A DNA stretch of 64,000 nt, taken from contig CAVNZM010000005.1 of the NCBI GenBank assembly GCA_963693365.1, positions 2,914,001 to 2,978,000 of the forward strand. The letters are read 5' to 3'. This document shows positions 18,978 through 31,491 of the stretch, one piece after another; the first letter of the stretch is position 1; each line of letters starts with the position of its first letter. Made by a program: the position numbers and the translations under genes. Under the pieces are notes generated by a model. That model was given only the letters and a program-made list of their open reading frames with translations, was not told where the DNA came from and made no database searches. Source of the DNA: Amoebidium appalachense. Taxonomy: Eukaryota > Ichthyosporea.

Positions 18978-19217
18978 ATGAATTTTCAACAAGGCACGGG
19001 CTATACCAACGACTCCGAGTACTGGCGACCGCCACGGCCGGACCGAACGGCAGCACCACGCAACCACACCCTTATTGTCCACCCCAACGAGCACTGGGAT
19101 AGGTTTCAGACGGTGTTGAACATTGGTCGTGCTGCCCAAAACGTGGCCTACGTCGGCAGCAACATCAACTACATGCAGAGGTCCTTCAGGCGGGGTGGGG
19201 GTCGGTCGTACCCCTAG
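18978..19217 (+). CDS. Virus-element small protein V13, 79 aa
   Basis: ATG 18978 in ACTACCACCATG matches the start context of V12. The product is polar, with an Arg/Pro-rich N-terminal third and an Arg/Gly-rich end (RSFRRGGGRSYP). No membrane segment. Its stop TAG (19215-19217) overlaps the stop of V14 on the other strand through a CTAG palindrome. Family unknown; composition fits a nucleic-acid-binding virion component. Confidence 0.6.
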   Translation: MNFQQGTGYTNDSEYWRPPRPDRTAAPRNHTLIVHPNEHWDRFQTVLNIGRAAQNVAYVGSNINYMQRSFRRGGGRSYP

Positions 19218-19507
19218 ATGTTGGTCTCCCCCTCCTGTTTCTGTATGTGGGCAAGCATGCGGGCATCCAGCTGGGCCTCGTACTCCAGCACCTTCCTCAG
19301 CTCCTCCTGCCGGTCCACCGGCACCTTCTTCTTCAACTGCCGGAACTTTTTCTCGATTTTGTTTTCGGGCTTCTTCCCTTCCGTGTTGCCGGCCGGGTCA
19401 AACTGTTTGTCGGTGCCGTGGCGTATGTAGAACTGCAAGTAGTCGTCAAAGGTGAAGGGTGACGAGTATGCCGACGGCAAATTCTTCATGTTCTTCGGGG
19501 TGGCCAT
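19214..19507 (-). CDS. Virus-element charged helical protein V14, 97 aa
   Basis: The first ATG is at 19507; the frame upstream starts at GTG. The N-terminus is Pro/Phe/Tyr-containing; residues about 50-90 are Lys/Glu-rich and predicted helical or coiled coil (KKPENKIEKKFRQLKKK). No TM or signal peptide. Converges on V13 with overlapping stops and follows V15 by 41 nt. Function unknown. Confidence 0.6.
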   Translation of the reverse strand: MATPKNMKNLPSAYSSPFTFDDYLQFYIRHGTDKQFDPAGNTEGKKPENKIEKKFRQLKKKVPVDRQEELRKVLEYEAQLDARMLAHIQKQEGETNI

Positions 19508-19548
19508 GCCTGCATGTAGCCTAGCTACTAGTGGTATGTGTGAATTTT

Positions 19549-19701
19549 TCACCACGAGATGAGGTTGGCAATGTGGTCACTGTAACTACGCTGCGGGGGA
19601 GGGGGCTGCTGTGATGCTGCCTGTGTGTGGTACGTGCCGTAGCCCGTGTGGGGCATGCTGTGACGTATCGGTGGAGGCCCGAAGCTGCCCGGTGCACCCA
19701 T
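19549..19701 (-). CDS. C-terminal end of V15, truncated by assembly gap
   Basis: An open frame ends with TGA at 19549-19551 and runs leftward on the minus strand from the gap, giving at least 50 residues rich in Pro, Gln, His and Ser and ending DHIANLISW. An ATG sits exactly at the gap edge (19699-19701), so the protein may be short or may continue into the missing sequence. Confidence 0.45.
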   Translation of the reverse strand: MGAPGSFGPPPIRHSMPHTGYGTYHTQAASQQPPPPQRSYSDHIANLISW

Positions 19702-20201
19702 NNNNNNNNNNNNNNNNNNNNNNNNNNNNNNNNNNNNNNNNNNNNNNNNNNNNNNNNNNNNNNNNNNNNNNNNNNNNNNNNNNNNNNNNNNNNNNNNNNN
19801 NNNNNNNNNNNNNNNNNNNNNNNNNNNNNNNNNNNNNNNNNNNNNNNNNNNNNNNNNNNNNNNNNNNNNNNNNNNNNNNNNNNNNNNNNNNNNNNNNNNN
19901 NNNNNNNNNNNNNNNNNNNNNNNNNNNNNNNNNNNNNNNNNNNNNNNNNNNNNNNNNNNNNNNNNNNNNNNNNNNNNNNNNNNNNNNNNNNNNNNNNNNN
20001 NNNNNNNNNNNNNNNNNNNNNNNNNNNNNNNNNNNNNNNNNNNNNNNNNNNNNNNNNNNNNNNNNNNNNNNNNNNNNNNNNNNNNNNNNNNNNNNNNNNN
20101 NNNNNNNNNNNNNNNNNNNNNNNNNNNNNNNNNNNNNNNNNNNNNNNNNNNNNNNNNNNNNNNNNNNNNNNNNNNNNNNNNNNNNNNNNNNNNNNNNNNN
20201 N
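19702..20201. other. Assembly gap of exactly 500 N
   Basis: A round 500-N block, usually an arbitrary scaffold gap of unknown true length. Viral genes lie to its left; to its right is sequence leading to a host gene. The right end of the virus-like element is therefore inside or near this gap, and missing core genes could be here. Confidence 0.98.
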
Positions 20202-20747
20202 AGGCTCTATCCTGCACCAAATCCTGCTGCATGCCATGCATCCTGCAGTCGTGTGGCGACTACTATTTTTGGACGCAAGCATGCGCATATGCATAGATAA
20301 ATTATCGTCTTGCCAAATCGTATTCGGGGACCTTGGGGAGGCTTCATACCGTTTTGCCGCATTCACTGGTAGCTGTGTTTATCAAGGTCATGCAAAAGTA
20401 GAGTATTTTGTACATGCTTCTTACATACAGCCTAATTCCAGCGAAGCCTTCTCTAACATTAGTAGGTGTGAGTACCGGATCTTGTGGCCACTGTGACAGT
20501 GTGTATGGGGCGTGGGCTTGTATGCTGTAGGCCGCGTGCTTGTGGAATGTTTCCAACAACAGGATCTAGCACATGATTGGCCTATCTTAAGCACGTGTTT
20601 GATTGGTCGACCAAAAAGCATAATTTTAGTGTGGAATGCGGCTCACGGTCCATGGGAACTGGCGGAAAGCAAACAAAAAACGTTACACTTGTCACGTCGC
20701 TCCCTCACACCATGGCATAACTCCTTGTAGCTGCTGTACAGTGGTGA

Positions 20748-20755
20748 TATAAAAA
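20748..20755 (+). promoter_or_regulatory. TATA box of NlpC/P60 gene
   Basis: TATAAAAA lies 90 nt before the start codon at 20838. Inverted CCAAT boxes (ATTGG) occur at about 20575 and 20602. 20202-20740 otherwise holds no recognisable gene. Confidence 0.5.
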
Positions 20756-20837
20756 GGAGGTGAACAACCATTCACGTGGGGGTTTGCAGAGTAGGAATAT
20801 ACCAGATGGCGTAAAGGCAGCGAACAACATCTTCAAA

Positions 20838-23721
20838 ATGAACCGAAAGTTTAGGTGAGTAACCGCGTATGTAGGTGTGGGTGGACGTGTGTGATCGTGC
20901 TGTCTATTTTTTTCGCCCACCCGCCTTTGCCGCTTGTCTTGAGCTTGTACTCACGTGCCTACGTTAGTCTTCGTGTGAATTATATAGCATATAATGCGTT
21001 TCTTAGGTAGTAGAGGAGGATCAGTGATCTAGCTGACAAGGAATCGAGCCAAGCAGTTGGGTCAGTGGAAATAAGACAGGATAGACAGTGCTCTTCCGAT
21101 GGAAATCCATTATGCGTGCAAGTGCGTCGTTTTTGCTCTTGTGCATGCCGCGCACATAGCTGCGTTCGTATATCGAAGTAAAAAGTAACTCTGCTCCGGT
21201 CATTTCATTGCAGTGAGTGACTGTGCATGTCTGTGTTGTGATTGAGGTGATCGTGTGTTAAAGATGTGTAAGATCGAGGGCACAACAGGGTCGTGCACCG
21301 ATGAATGAGCTGTTTTTGCCCAGACCTGCCATAAACTACTGCGTTATTCTACTGCCGCATACCAAACCCTGAAACTTTTGCTAAGTCCTTTCTCGGAACG
21401 CACACTGCAGCAAGTTTCCGCTTTGCTTTAAGTTTTGTATTCGTTGCCCCTTAAAATAACTCCTACGTAGTAGCCTTTAGGCACTTCCTACCCGGCATGG
21501 CATATATTGGGTGGGGGGGGGGGGGGGGGGGGGGAGGTTACAGTGAAACTCTGAAGATGATTGCATCAGATGGTTGCGCCGGCTTGTTTCATTTCGAATT
21601 CTAAACTTCGACCTCCCCCCCCAAGCTCCCCTCCCCCCTGCTCACTACAACTTGTTCGCCCGCAGCATAGATCAACCATGTGAACCCTCACCTCTATTGT
21701 AACCGTGCTCTACTCTCACTCTATCCCAATTTTATCTCTCCTTCCCGCCGTTGTGCCCCCCCTCCCCCTCCCCCCCCCCCCCCCCCCCCCCACATACACA
21801 CACACCCACACACACACACACACCCCCCCCCCCCCCCCCCCCCCCTCCCCCTCTCCTCTTTCCCCATCCCAACACTCACCAAACCCCCCACAACAGCCAC
21901 CTTCTGGCCGTAGGCTCACTCCTTGCCCTCACGGCCACTGTTGAGTCTGTCCCGGCAGCAGACCGACTGACTGGGGATGGTCTGCTGGAGGATGAGTTTG
22001 AGCTCTTCGATATGATTCCTGAGAACACACCCGTGCCAACAGACGTCATGCCTGGAGGTGAGAGAAGGTGTGGGGGGGGGGGGGGGGGGGGGGGGAGGAG
22101 AAGAGGGGGAGGAGGAAAAGAGGGGGAGGAGGGCTGGGGGAGGGGGGGGGGGGGGGGTGGGTTTTCGAATGTGCATGTACCGTAAAATACGTGTGTGTGT
22201 GTGTGTGTGTGTGCACGTTAGTCTTTGGTGCGAACTTGTGGGCAGAAACCGGAGATCTGTACAGGAGAAAGAAATGTGCAACGGCGCATTCCCTCCTGTC
22301 CCCACTTTTTTTTTTTTCAAGAAAATTTTTTCAGGGGAGATGGTGGAGAGGGGGAGAGGTGACGGGGGAAGTGGGAGGGCTGAATAATATTAGACCGCAT
22401 GGTGCACCTGTGTATACACCAGAAAAGCTTCAACAGCTGAAAGTCCCCCCCCACCTAGGCCTCCCCCCACCCTCCACCCCACCCACCCACCCACCCACCC
22501 ACACACACACCGCCCTTTTTTTTGTTTGTTTTTTTTTTGTTTTTTTTTTTGGTTTTTTTGCTTATGGTGAAAGGGGAGGGGTTAAAGGGTTTTGCACGGT
22601 GCTTCGTGTTGGGTGGAAATTTTTCCATATTGTTTTTTGCACATGATCAAGATTCCCCCCCCCCCCCCCCCCCCCCCCCCCTCCCTTCTCGAGCCACGAA
22701 AACAGGGTACACAACCCTACACACTTACAGGCACAATATATGGAGTGCTTGTTCGCACACTAATCACTCCCATCTACTTCCCTTCTTTACAGATGAGGAC
22801 AGTGAATGCAACGCTATCAACTTTTCCACCGCCGAGCCCCTTTGGTACCCCGCCCCGTGCAACCAAGAACCTGCGCGGCCGTCAAATTTCCCCGAATTCG
22901 CCTCATGGCAGAACTATTCCCTCGAGGGGTTCAAGAGCACGTTTTCGTCGCAAATTGAGCAACAGTGTCTGTTTGAGTCGTGCTGGAACACACACCCCTC
23001 AAATTCCTGGGGACCGACCCCCCCATGCTTCACCGTCGATTTGCCGTCGACCGAAATTTCAGTGCTCAGGCAGAGGGTTATGTTGGCAACACTCTATTAC
23101 GTGAATGCATCCATCCACGGAAACTTGGTGTATGCGCACCACCACTCCCCTTATTGGACCCCCCCTGCAGGTGAAACTCCGGTGGGAGACGATTCGGACG
23201 ATGCAATTTTTGCCGGGGAGACAGCAAACAACAGTTTGAACTCATATGATACGTCGGAAGTCATGGCATGCAATAGCAAGCGGACAGGCATCGATTGCAC
23301 GTCGTTCACTACCTGGGTGTACAATTTTGCGCTCGGAATTTTGTTCAGCGGGGACACCACGCAGCAGTCCGGTATGGGGTTGCCTAAAATCACAGACATG
23401 AACCAACTTCAGAACGGAGATCTCATCTACTTCAAGGGCGCCCCTGACGGTACGAAAATTACCCACGGCGGGATCGCCATGAATACCCCCAACGGCACAA
23501 TTGCGATCACATCGACCATTCAGGGGGATGCAGATGGCCCACAATTCAACTACAAGAAGAATTGGTGGCCCCTGGATAGTTTTGCACATGGGTTCAGCCT
23601 GGCTGATGTGTATAAGGCATGGACCGGGGGTAAATCCGGCATAGCACCCAACTACTGCATCAAGGTACCTAAGGCTATGGGGGAGTGCTCTGCTCTGACT
23701 CGGGTTAAGTCTGTGCCTTAG
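20838..23721 (+). CDS. Secreted NlpC/P60-like cysteine peptidase, 368 aa, 3 exons
   Basis: Exons 20838-20854, 21897-22057 and 22793-23721 join in frame with GT-AG borders. The 17-nt first exon encodes MNRKF and part of Ser6, and splicing completes a signal peptide (residues 1-26, hydrophobic LLAVGSLLALTA core). The catalytic domain is at about 215-345: nucleophile Cys228 in GIDCTSF, His284 in ITHGGIAM, and the GDLIYF strand between them, as in NlpC/P60 peptidoglycan hydrolases. Residues 65-180 are Cys-rich and unassigned. It probably cleaves bacterial cell-wall peptides outside the cell or in a phagosome, consistent with a bacterium-eating protist. The introns carry poly-C and poly-G microsatellites. 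AATAAA lies at 24147. Confidence 0.8.
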
Positions 23722-24146
23722 AATGACTCGGACGGGTGTGGGGTTGTAGTGGTGTGTTCGATGGAGTGTGATAACTGACAGGAGTGTGGGAAGCGGCATG
23801 GTTCGTGGTGTGTGTGGGCTGATGATACACGTGCACGAGTGACGTATATACACGGGATGTAAGATACATCTAATTGAACCCAGAACGGTTTGATACATGG
23901 ACACGAGAAGGACAAAAAATTAGAAGGATAAGTGGAACGTTTTGAAATGCACGTAGAGGTTAATGTGAATCTCGCACGTTAGTGTTGTACCGTTAATCGA
24001 AATCTAAACCGTATATCTGTAACAGTGATATGATCGCTGCACTGGCTCACTGGTGTGTGAAGACTGGCATGTATAGGTAGTTGCAGAGTGGTGTACAGAG
24101 AAATGTACTTGTGCGATTCGAAGGTAAATCGGCCTGTTGGAGACTA

Positions 24147-24152
24147 AATAAA
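24147..24152 (+). terminator. Polyadenylation signal after NlpC/P60 gene
   Basis: AATAAA about 425 nt after the stop codon at 23721. Confidence 0.4.
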
Positions 24153-24432
24153 TAGTGGGATACGATAATCATTCTGACAAAGATGGCGAACTATTCAGTT
24201 CGAGGGGCAAAATTTACTGGATACTTTGCATGACATTCTGCATAAATATTCTTTTGGCGACTGGTCTACGTAGGCCTTTGTGATGTCGACACTTGTAATA
24301 CTCATGCATGTGATATATTGTATGTGTATGTACGTAGGTGTGTGTGTTCGTGCGTGTCTGTGTTGCATGCAGGTGTGTGTGTGTGTGTGTGTCTGTGTTG
24401 CGTGCAGGTGTGTGTGTGTGTTGCATGCAGGT

Positions 24433-24473
<41 letters not shown>

Positions 24474-24897
24474 TGTGTGTGTGATGTGTGTGTGTGTGTG
24501 AGGGATCTATGGGAACCTGCATGCCAATATTAGTTGGATACACACAAGTAAACTGCACCGTATGTTTTACAACAACCTCACTTCAGTTAGTCCTTCAAGT
24601 CCAGACTTGGATCCCCCTGATGACCGGTGTGTCGGATGTATGGAAACGTAATCTCCATGAGATGTGATTATTAACACCTTTATAAACCGTGCCAAGTTGA
24701 AAACCGCATGTTTGATCATGTGCTGCTACAAGTGCACCATCTTGGATTAGGTGCAGTACATGAACACTTTCCATGATGCTCATCTGGTTTGAGCTTTTGT
24801 TGTGTATACGCATATACTTATGATGGGTCAGGTGTGTGATTACACATATGCATGATTTTCCCTTTTTGTTTGTTTCTTTATATTTTATTTTATTTTA

Positions 24898-24989
<92 letters not shown>

Positions 24990-25009
24990 GGGGGGGGGGT
25001 GGGTGGGTG

Positions 25010-25040
<31 letters not shown>

Positions 25041-25436
25041 CTGGCTTCTCCCATATGTGCGTCTACCACCAGAAAAAATTAACGTTCAGCAACGATTAGC
25101 TATACATGTGCAGACAAGAAAGAATTAAGCAACAGTACGTATGGCCATTCTTCGGACACCATGCAAGACACAGCTGGCTGGCATATGCATGTTGGGGTAA
25201 TGTACCCGCACTAATGCAAGGCAGGTGGGCCGGTGGGCCGGTGGGCGGCCATTTTTTTCCCCAGCTTTAGGTGGGGGGGAGGGGGGGATGCCCACAGGTG
25301 TGTGGTGTGTGTGTGCGTGGACGCAGGCTTGTGTGTGTGTGTGTGTGTGTGTGTGTCTGTCTGTCTGTGTGTGCGCGCATGCATGTGTGCGCTCACGCAC
25401 CACTCGATGTGTGTGTAGCTATGTAGTACTAGGGTC

Positions 25437-25472
<36 letters not shown>

Positions 25473-25951
25473 TCAACTATTCTTTCTACAATTCCTAGAT
25501 GGGGTAATGGATATGCCGGGCTAACAGAATAAATTGCAGATCTGGGCAAAAATCCGGGGGAGCTTTATAATGCGCTGACTAATTCATATACGCTGACTAA
25601 TTACATACTATATATTATTAATACCGGGTGGGGTTAGCCCATTATGATTAATATTACTGCTACAGAATAACCCTTGAGGGGTCCATAAAATACTTGACCA
25701 AATACTATCCTAAAAATCTTGACTCATTCCACATATCCTCGGGTCCAAAAGTGCATTTAACGATGCTTGTCTGCCTTCGAATAAATTAAAAAGCTCAAAT
25801 TTTACACATCATGTGAGCATTGATATGGGCGGCAATTCATACGTTATGATTAGTAGCAATTGTTTTACCACCGACTTTTTTTTGACTGTTATCCATTCTA
25901 TCATCCATAACTACTTATGCCCCAAACAGAGGACAGAAGTCACCAGTACAG
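24153..25951. repeat. Gene-free spacer with compound microsatellites
   Basis: Contains (GT)n at 24371-24500, an ordered (TTA)n-(GT)n-(G)n compound array at about 24897-25041, GT tracts at 25330-25375 and poly-G at 25440-25471. The rest is unique AT-rich sequence with no recognisable gene. Confidence 0.7.
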
Positions 25952-26751
25952 TCACCCTTCTTCCGAATCACTACAATTATCAGACCCCCCCACCCTTATC
26001 GCCGTATTATTGAGCCACTCTCCATGGGGCACCCCAACACCCAACTTCCCATTTTTGGCTGGAAACTTTGAGTTGCTGCCTGCTGCCTCGGGCCCCGCTA
26101 CCACATCAATGGATCCGTCATTCTGTAATATTCTTGAAACGTCAGACCCTCCTGGGGTTGAAATTACGCCCAGGTGAAGGGGTGAAACAGATCCGCTGCC
26201 CGGTTTTGGCTCGTTTTTCCTGCGGTGGTGTCGAAGCTGGTGGTTCCCAGTGGCCCAGGACCCCAGAGAGAGGAATTTGAAGAAGGGCGAGGATACGTCA
26301 CATGTTCATCTGAGCCGTGAAATATTGGCGAACCCCCCCGAACATTGGCCTAGATAAGTCCCCATCGGTCCATTCCCATGTGTTTTCGGAACCTCCGAGG
26401 AGCCCGGTGGAACTTTGGCAGTTTCGAGCAAATGGACCCCCTAGAGCTGAAATTTCACAGTCGTCATCTTCGCCATCAACATATAAGGCAATGTCATAAA
26501 CCCCGGTATCAGCTGCAGTCAACAGGGGCGCCGAACTAAATCTCTGCAGAGGTCTGGGGGGATACATATCGCTCGATGTCGATTGGTGGTGGTGAGGGTG
26601 AGGGATGTGGTGGTGGATCATTGATGCTCTTGGGGTCTGATGTACATGTTGACTTTCACCGTCGATTGATTCGGCCTGTATATAGGTTTGTGTGTTAGTG
26701 ACGTAAGGTGGTTGTGTAGGATCATGTCGCGTGGGGGAGTTGTGGTGGTGT

Positions 26752-26945
<194 letters not shown>

Positions 26946-27549
26946 CGTGATTCGGGGTCGTGGTGGGTCTGGATAGAGAGGGGAGATGAGGGAGAGGGGG
27001 GAAATGGGTGTTCTGTAGATGTAGAGGTGTGTGTATATGTGCGTGTGTTTGCGCACGTGCATGTATGTGTGTGTGTGTCAATGTACTGTATGCCATTGGT
27101 TGCCTGTCAAAGCGTGCCTGCTGTGCTCGAAACCAACTTCCTTGGCTGTAAGAAAAAATGGTAGAGGAGGACCAAAAAAAAAAAAAGCAGGGAAGGACTC
27201 GGGGAACAACGCATTAGGTAACAGACAGAAATACTTCTGCCGATATGCCCCCCCCCCCCCCCCCCCCCCCCCGCCGCCCCTCCTGGATGGCTATTTTGAA
27301 CCCCTCCCTTGCCGTTTTTTCTGACCGGCACCCATAGATACACCGTCAGTTGCCAACTCTAAAAAGAACCAAGATTTCCCTTTGTTGTTACCTCCGTTGC
27401 CCTGCCCTCAGTCCACTCTCCTCTCTTTTTACCTTTCAACTTCCCCCTTCCAATCGCATTCCTTTTCCATTTTTGGGGGCCGCAAACTCACCCCAGTGGT
27501 GTGGCTGATTTCAGCGGAATGTTCTTCCGGAATAATATCACCTTGAAGG

Positions 27550-27553
27550 GGCT

Positions 27554-27619
<66 letters not shown>

Positions 27620-27840
27620 CGCATGCGTGCGGGCACGAGCCCGCATGCGGGTTTGTGTGTACGAGGGGTGTTCATACGTTTATTAGTGAAAGGAGTGAGT
27701 GAGTGGTAGCGGATGTGGGAGTGCAAGCCACACAACAGGGCGTGAGTGAGTGAGTCAGTGACCGGGAGGGGGGGGGGGATGGGAGGCGGGGGAGGGAGGG
27801 AGGGGGGGGGGGGGGGGGGAGGGAAGGGGGAGGGGATTGG
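27550..27840 (+). repeat. (GT)n, (GC)n and G-rich array
   Basis: GT repeats (27556-27611) run into GCGCGC, then GAGT and G-rich sequence. Low complexity with no gene. Confidence 0.75.
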
Positions 27841-28736
27841 CAGATAAAGTTCAAAAGGCTCTATGCGACGGTAGTACTATTGGACGTGTGCACCCAGCGA
27901 CCGGAAACAGTGAAATGGGCCGGCACACTTGGTGGAGGCACATACAACCTGGCCATAGCACAAACCGTTGCTCCAACAAATACACACATGCACAGATGAA
28001 GATACAGCGAGCGTGCCCGCACACCCTCTCTCTTCCATATTTATGACAAATACATGCTGAAGACACAGGCACGCAGGCGCGCACACACACATACAAATGC
28101 GCACGTGCACATACATTGGAGCAGGCTGTGGGGCTAAGGTACAGTTGTCAATGGATCAGGGTGAAAGGATAGCCGCGGGGGGGGGGGGGGGGGGGGGGGG
28201 GGTCTTTCGGAACACAGCAACAGCACACGAGGGAAAATCAGAATCTTACCCCGGAATATTGGCCCAACCTTCCAGACCCTCCTTGGGATGAGTCTAAGGA
28301 ACCTCCTCCGGAAACCTCACAGTGCGAACTTGCTGATTTTACCTCAGACGATCGAATACCCCCCGAAAATGGTGACGAACCCGCCGAATTTTGCCGTGAA
28401 AACAAGGCCAATGACCCGCCTAGGCGCTTGGCAGAAGCAAGTGGCCCACTGAGCAATCTTTCAAATGACGGGAGTGGGCCGCTGTGAGGGCGTTCATCCA
28501 CACTTGGACCCCTATCTCGGCCTGAAATTTGATCGCCGGCCTTGAGTGGCCCGGAAAGTGGACCGGAATTTGTTTTCGATGATATGCCGCTCATACTGGT
28601 GCCTTCACTTAAGCTGCCCGAATGGGATTTTTCGGGTTCTATTCCGGTAACAGCATAGAACTCTTTCTCGAGGATTGAGACGATGCCATGGGCGGGTGGG
28701 CGACTTGAAGGGGTTTCTTCCCAGCAGGCGGACATG

Positions 28737-28737
<1 letters not shown>

Positions 28738-28834
<97 letters not shown>

Positions 28835-28845
28835 TGACGGTGTGC

Positions 28846-28889
<44 letters not shown>

Positions 28890-28915
28890 TTGAGTGTATG
28901 TGTGTGACGGTGTGC

Positions 28916-28979
<64 letters not shown>

Positions 28980-29009
28980 GTGTGTGTGTGTATGTGTGTG
29001 ACGGTGTGC

Positions 29010-29095
<86 letters not shown>

Positions 29096-29126
29096 AGCTA
29101 CTGTATGTATGTGTGTGACGGTGTGC

Positions 29127-29200
<74 letters not shown>

Positions 29201-29222
29201 CGGTGTGCTTGTGTGTGTGCGA

Positions 29223-29299
<77 letters not shown>

Positions 29300-29336
29300 T
29301 GACGGTGTGCTTGTGTGTGTCTGTGTGTGTGTGTGT
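28738..29336 (+). repeat. 600-bp higher-order (GT)n array
   Basis: Long GT arrays are punctuated by five near-identical spacers of the form TATGTGTGTGACGGTGTGCT, about 55-120 bp apart. A segment of microsatellite plus spacer has itself been tandemly duplicated. The array separates the beta-helix ectodomain exons from the RTK tail exons on the minus strand. Confidence 0.9.
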
Positions 29337-29782
29337 GTAGAGGGGGGGGGGGGGGGGGGGGAGGCACTCACCTCCACACACTGTTCGACTGCAATGTTGT
29401 TGACAAACGTCGTGTTTGGGTCCTTTTTGATCCCGTCATACGTAGCAACCATAATCGCCCCGCCGAATCCAAAAGTTATGTTGCACAAAAAAGTGCTGTT
29501 TTGAACGTTGGTTTTCGTTTGGGCAAAAATAGCCCCCGGGCCCAACTCCGTTGCACGGTTGCCTAGCAACCGACTGTTCTTGATAACGACTGTACCGGCA
29601 AAAACCTCCCCAGCTTGAAGCGCCGAATTCTGGGGTGTATTTGGTAATGTGGGGGAAGGAAAATGAGTTCGGAAAAGCAAATAATATCCGTATTTGGACC
29701 TTGGATCCTAACCATATCACCAACTGTGTGGGGAAGGGAGGCTAGGAGGCATCAGTCCATGATTGTGGTGTGTGGTGATTGT

Positions 29783-29784
<2 letters not shown>

Positions 29785-29847
<63 letters not shown>

Positions 29848-29848
29848 C
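29785..29848 (+). repeat. Poly-G tract, about 62 bp
   Basis: Uninterrupted G run in the spacer near the fourth beta-helix exon; prone to length error in assembly. Confidence 0.9.
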
Positions 29849-30050
29849 GATGGGCAAGTGAGGGGGGATGGGGTGAGGGGCAATGCAGCAACATGAATAG
29901 GCAATGAATACGGCATGATAGAAGAAACTTTGACGCTTTGCCGTGCAACTGGCTGCCGTAGAACTATGTACATACATAAGGGAGGGGAACACCGGATAGG
30001 TGATGGTGGGGGGTTAGACCCGGGCTTTGCACGCGCGAGCGCGTGTGTCG

Positions 30051-30083
<33 letters not shown>

Positions 30084-30586
30084 TTCATACATGAAGAATG
30101 CTGCTGTTCAGGATTTCGGCCTTGGAGGATTCCGACGATATTGCACCCCCAATGGCAGCTCTGTTGTTCTGCAGCGTGCTGGCAATCAGCAGGAGCCCAG
30201 GACCCCCCCCAAAACGTAGACTGCACCCCCGGCAACAGGCAATTTGGGGTTTGGGGTCTTTGAAGCAGCTGGTTGTTGATGAATGTTGATTGGTTGACAA
30301 CCATAACATATGATTGGACCATGGAATTGGCGTCAAATAGTGATTGGCCAATAGAAACACTCGAGATCTGGCTGGAAATTGCAACAGCACCCCCTCCAGG
30401 AGACATTTCCGACACCCAATCCGGGATCACGACCCGATTCCCACGAAACTCTGAGTCGGATACTTGCATCAGGCCTTTCCCCTCTGCAATCAATCAAACC
30501 AACACATCCCCCACTGAGTAAACAACAAGCGTAGCATGACCCAACACCCAACACCCCCCAGCACACACGGTCTCGAATACACGTCC

Positions 30587-30763
<177 letters not shown>

Positions 30764-31037
30764 TACACACACCTACGCCGAAGACCACACACCGCTTCCC
30801 CCTCTCCAATTCCACTCTCAACCAGTCCACACAAAACCAAAACTTCCTTCCACTTCTACTGCTTGGTATATCTCATCATCCCCCCAACTCTTATGCCCCC
30901 TTCCCCCCCGCTTGCTCCACTGGAAAACTTATTCCGACTTTCTTCGTTTTCTACGGGTCCTTTGGCTTTGGCTTTGGCTTCCTGATCCTCCACAGCTTCT
31001 CTTCTTTTCCAAGAGCAACGAAAAGGGCAACCGCAGA

Positions 31038-31141
<104 letters not shown>

Positions 31142-31429
31142 CCCACCGGAAAAAATTGCCCTGCCCTTGACTTCCGCTGTGTTCGAATCAAATATGCAAA
31201 GATCCCCCAAATCTAGGGAGCCAGAAGTGTAGATGGCACCCCCTGACGGGGTTGCACTGGATTGGCGACTCCATCGTATTGCCGTATTGTCCGTAAATTT
31301 GGGATTACGGAAAGTTGAAATTGCGGATGCGTAGAACCCCCCTCCATTAGTAGCCGTATTGTTGGTAAAAGTGCAGCCGGTGATATTTGCCATACCTTTT
31401 GCTGCAGGGATGAGAAGTGTCAGGAGTGA

Positions 31430-31449
31430 AAAGTGTGTGTGTGTGTGTG

Positions 31450-31491
<42 letters not shown>

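Noticed and set aside
5500-19701. Bacterial or phage contamination
   Set aside because: Start contexts are Kozak-like, AATAAA and TATA boxes are present, Shine-Dalgarno sites are absent, and host-type CA arrays lie inside the region.
25917-26177. 86-codon plus-strand ORF
   Set aside because: Antisense to the last RTK tail exon, whose paralogue at 57522-58133 confirms the minus frame.
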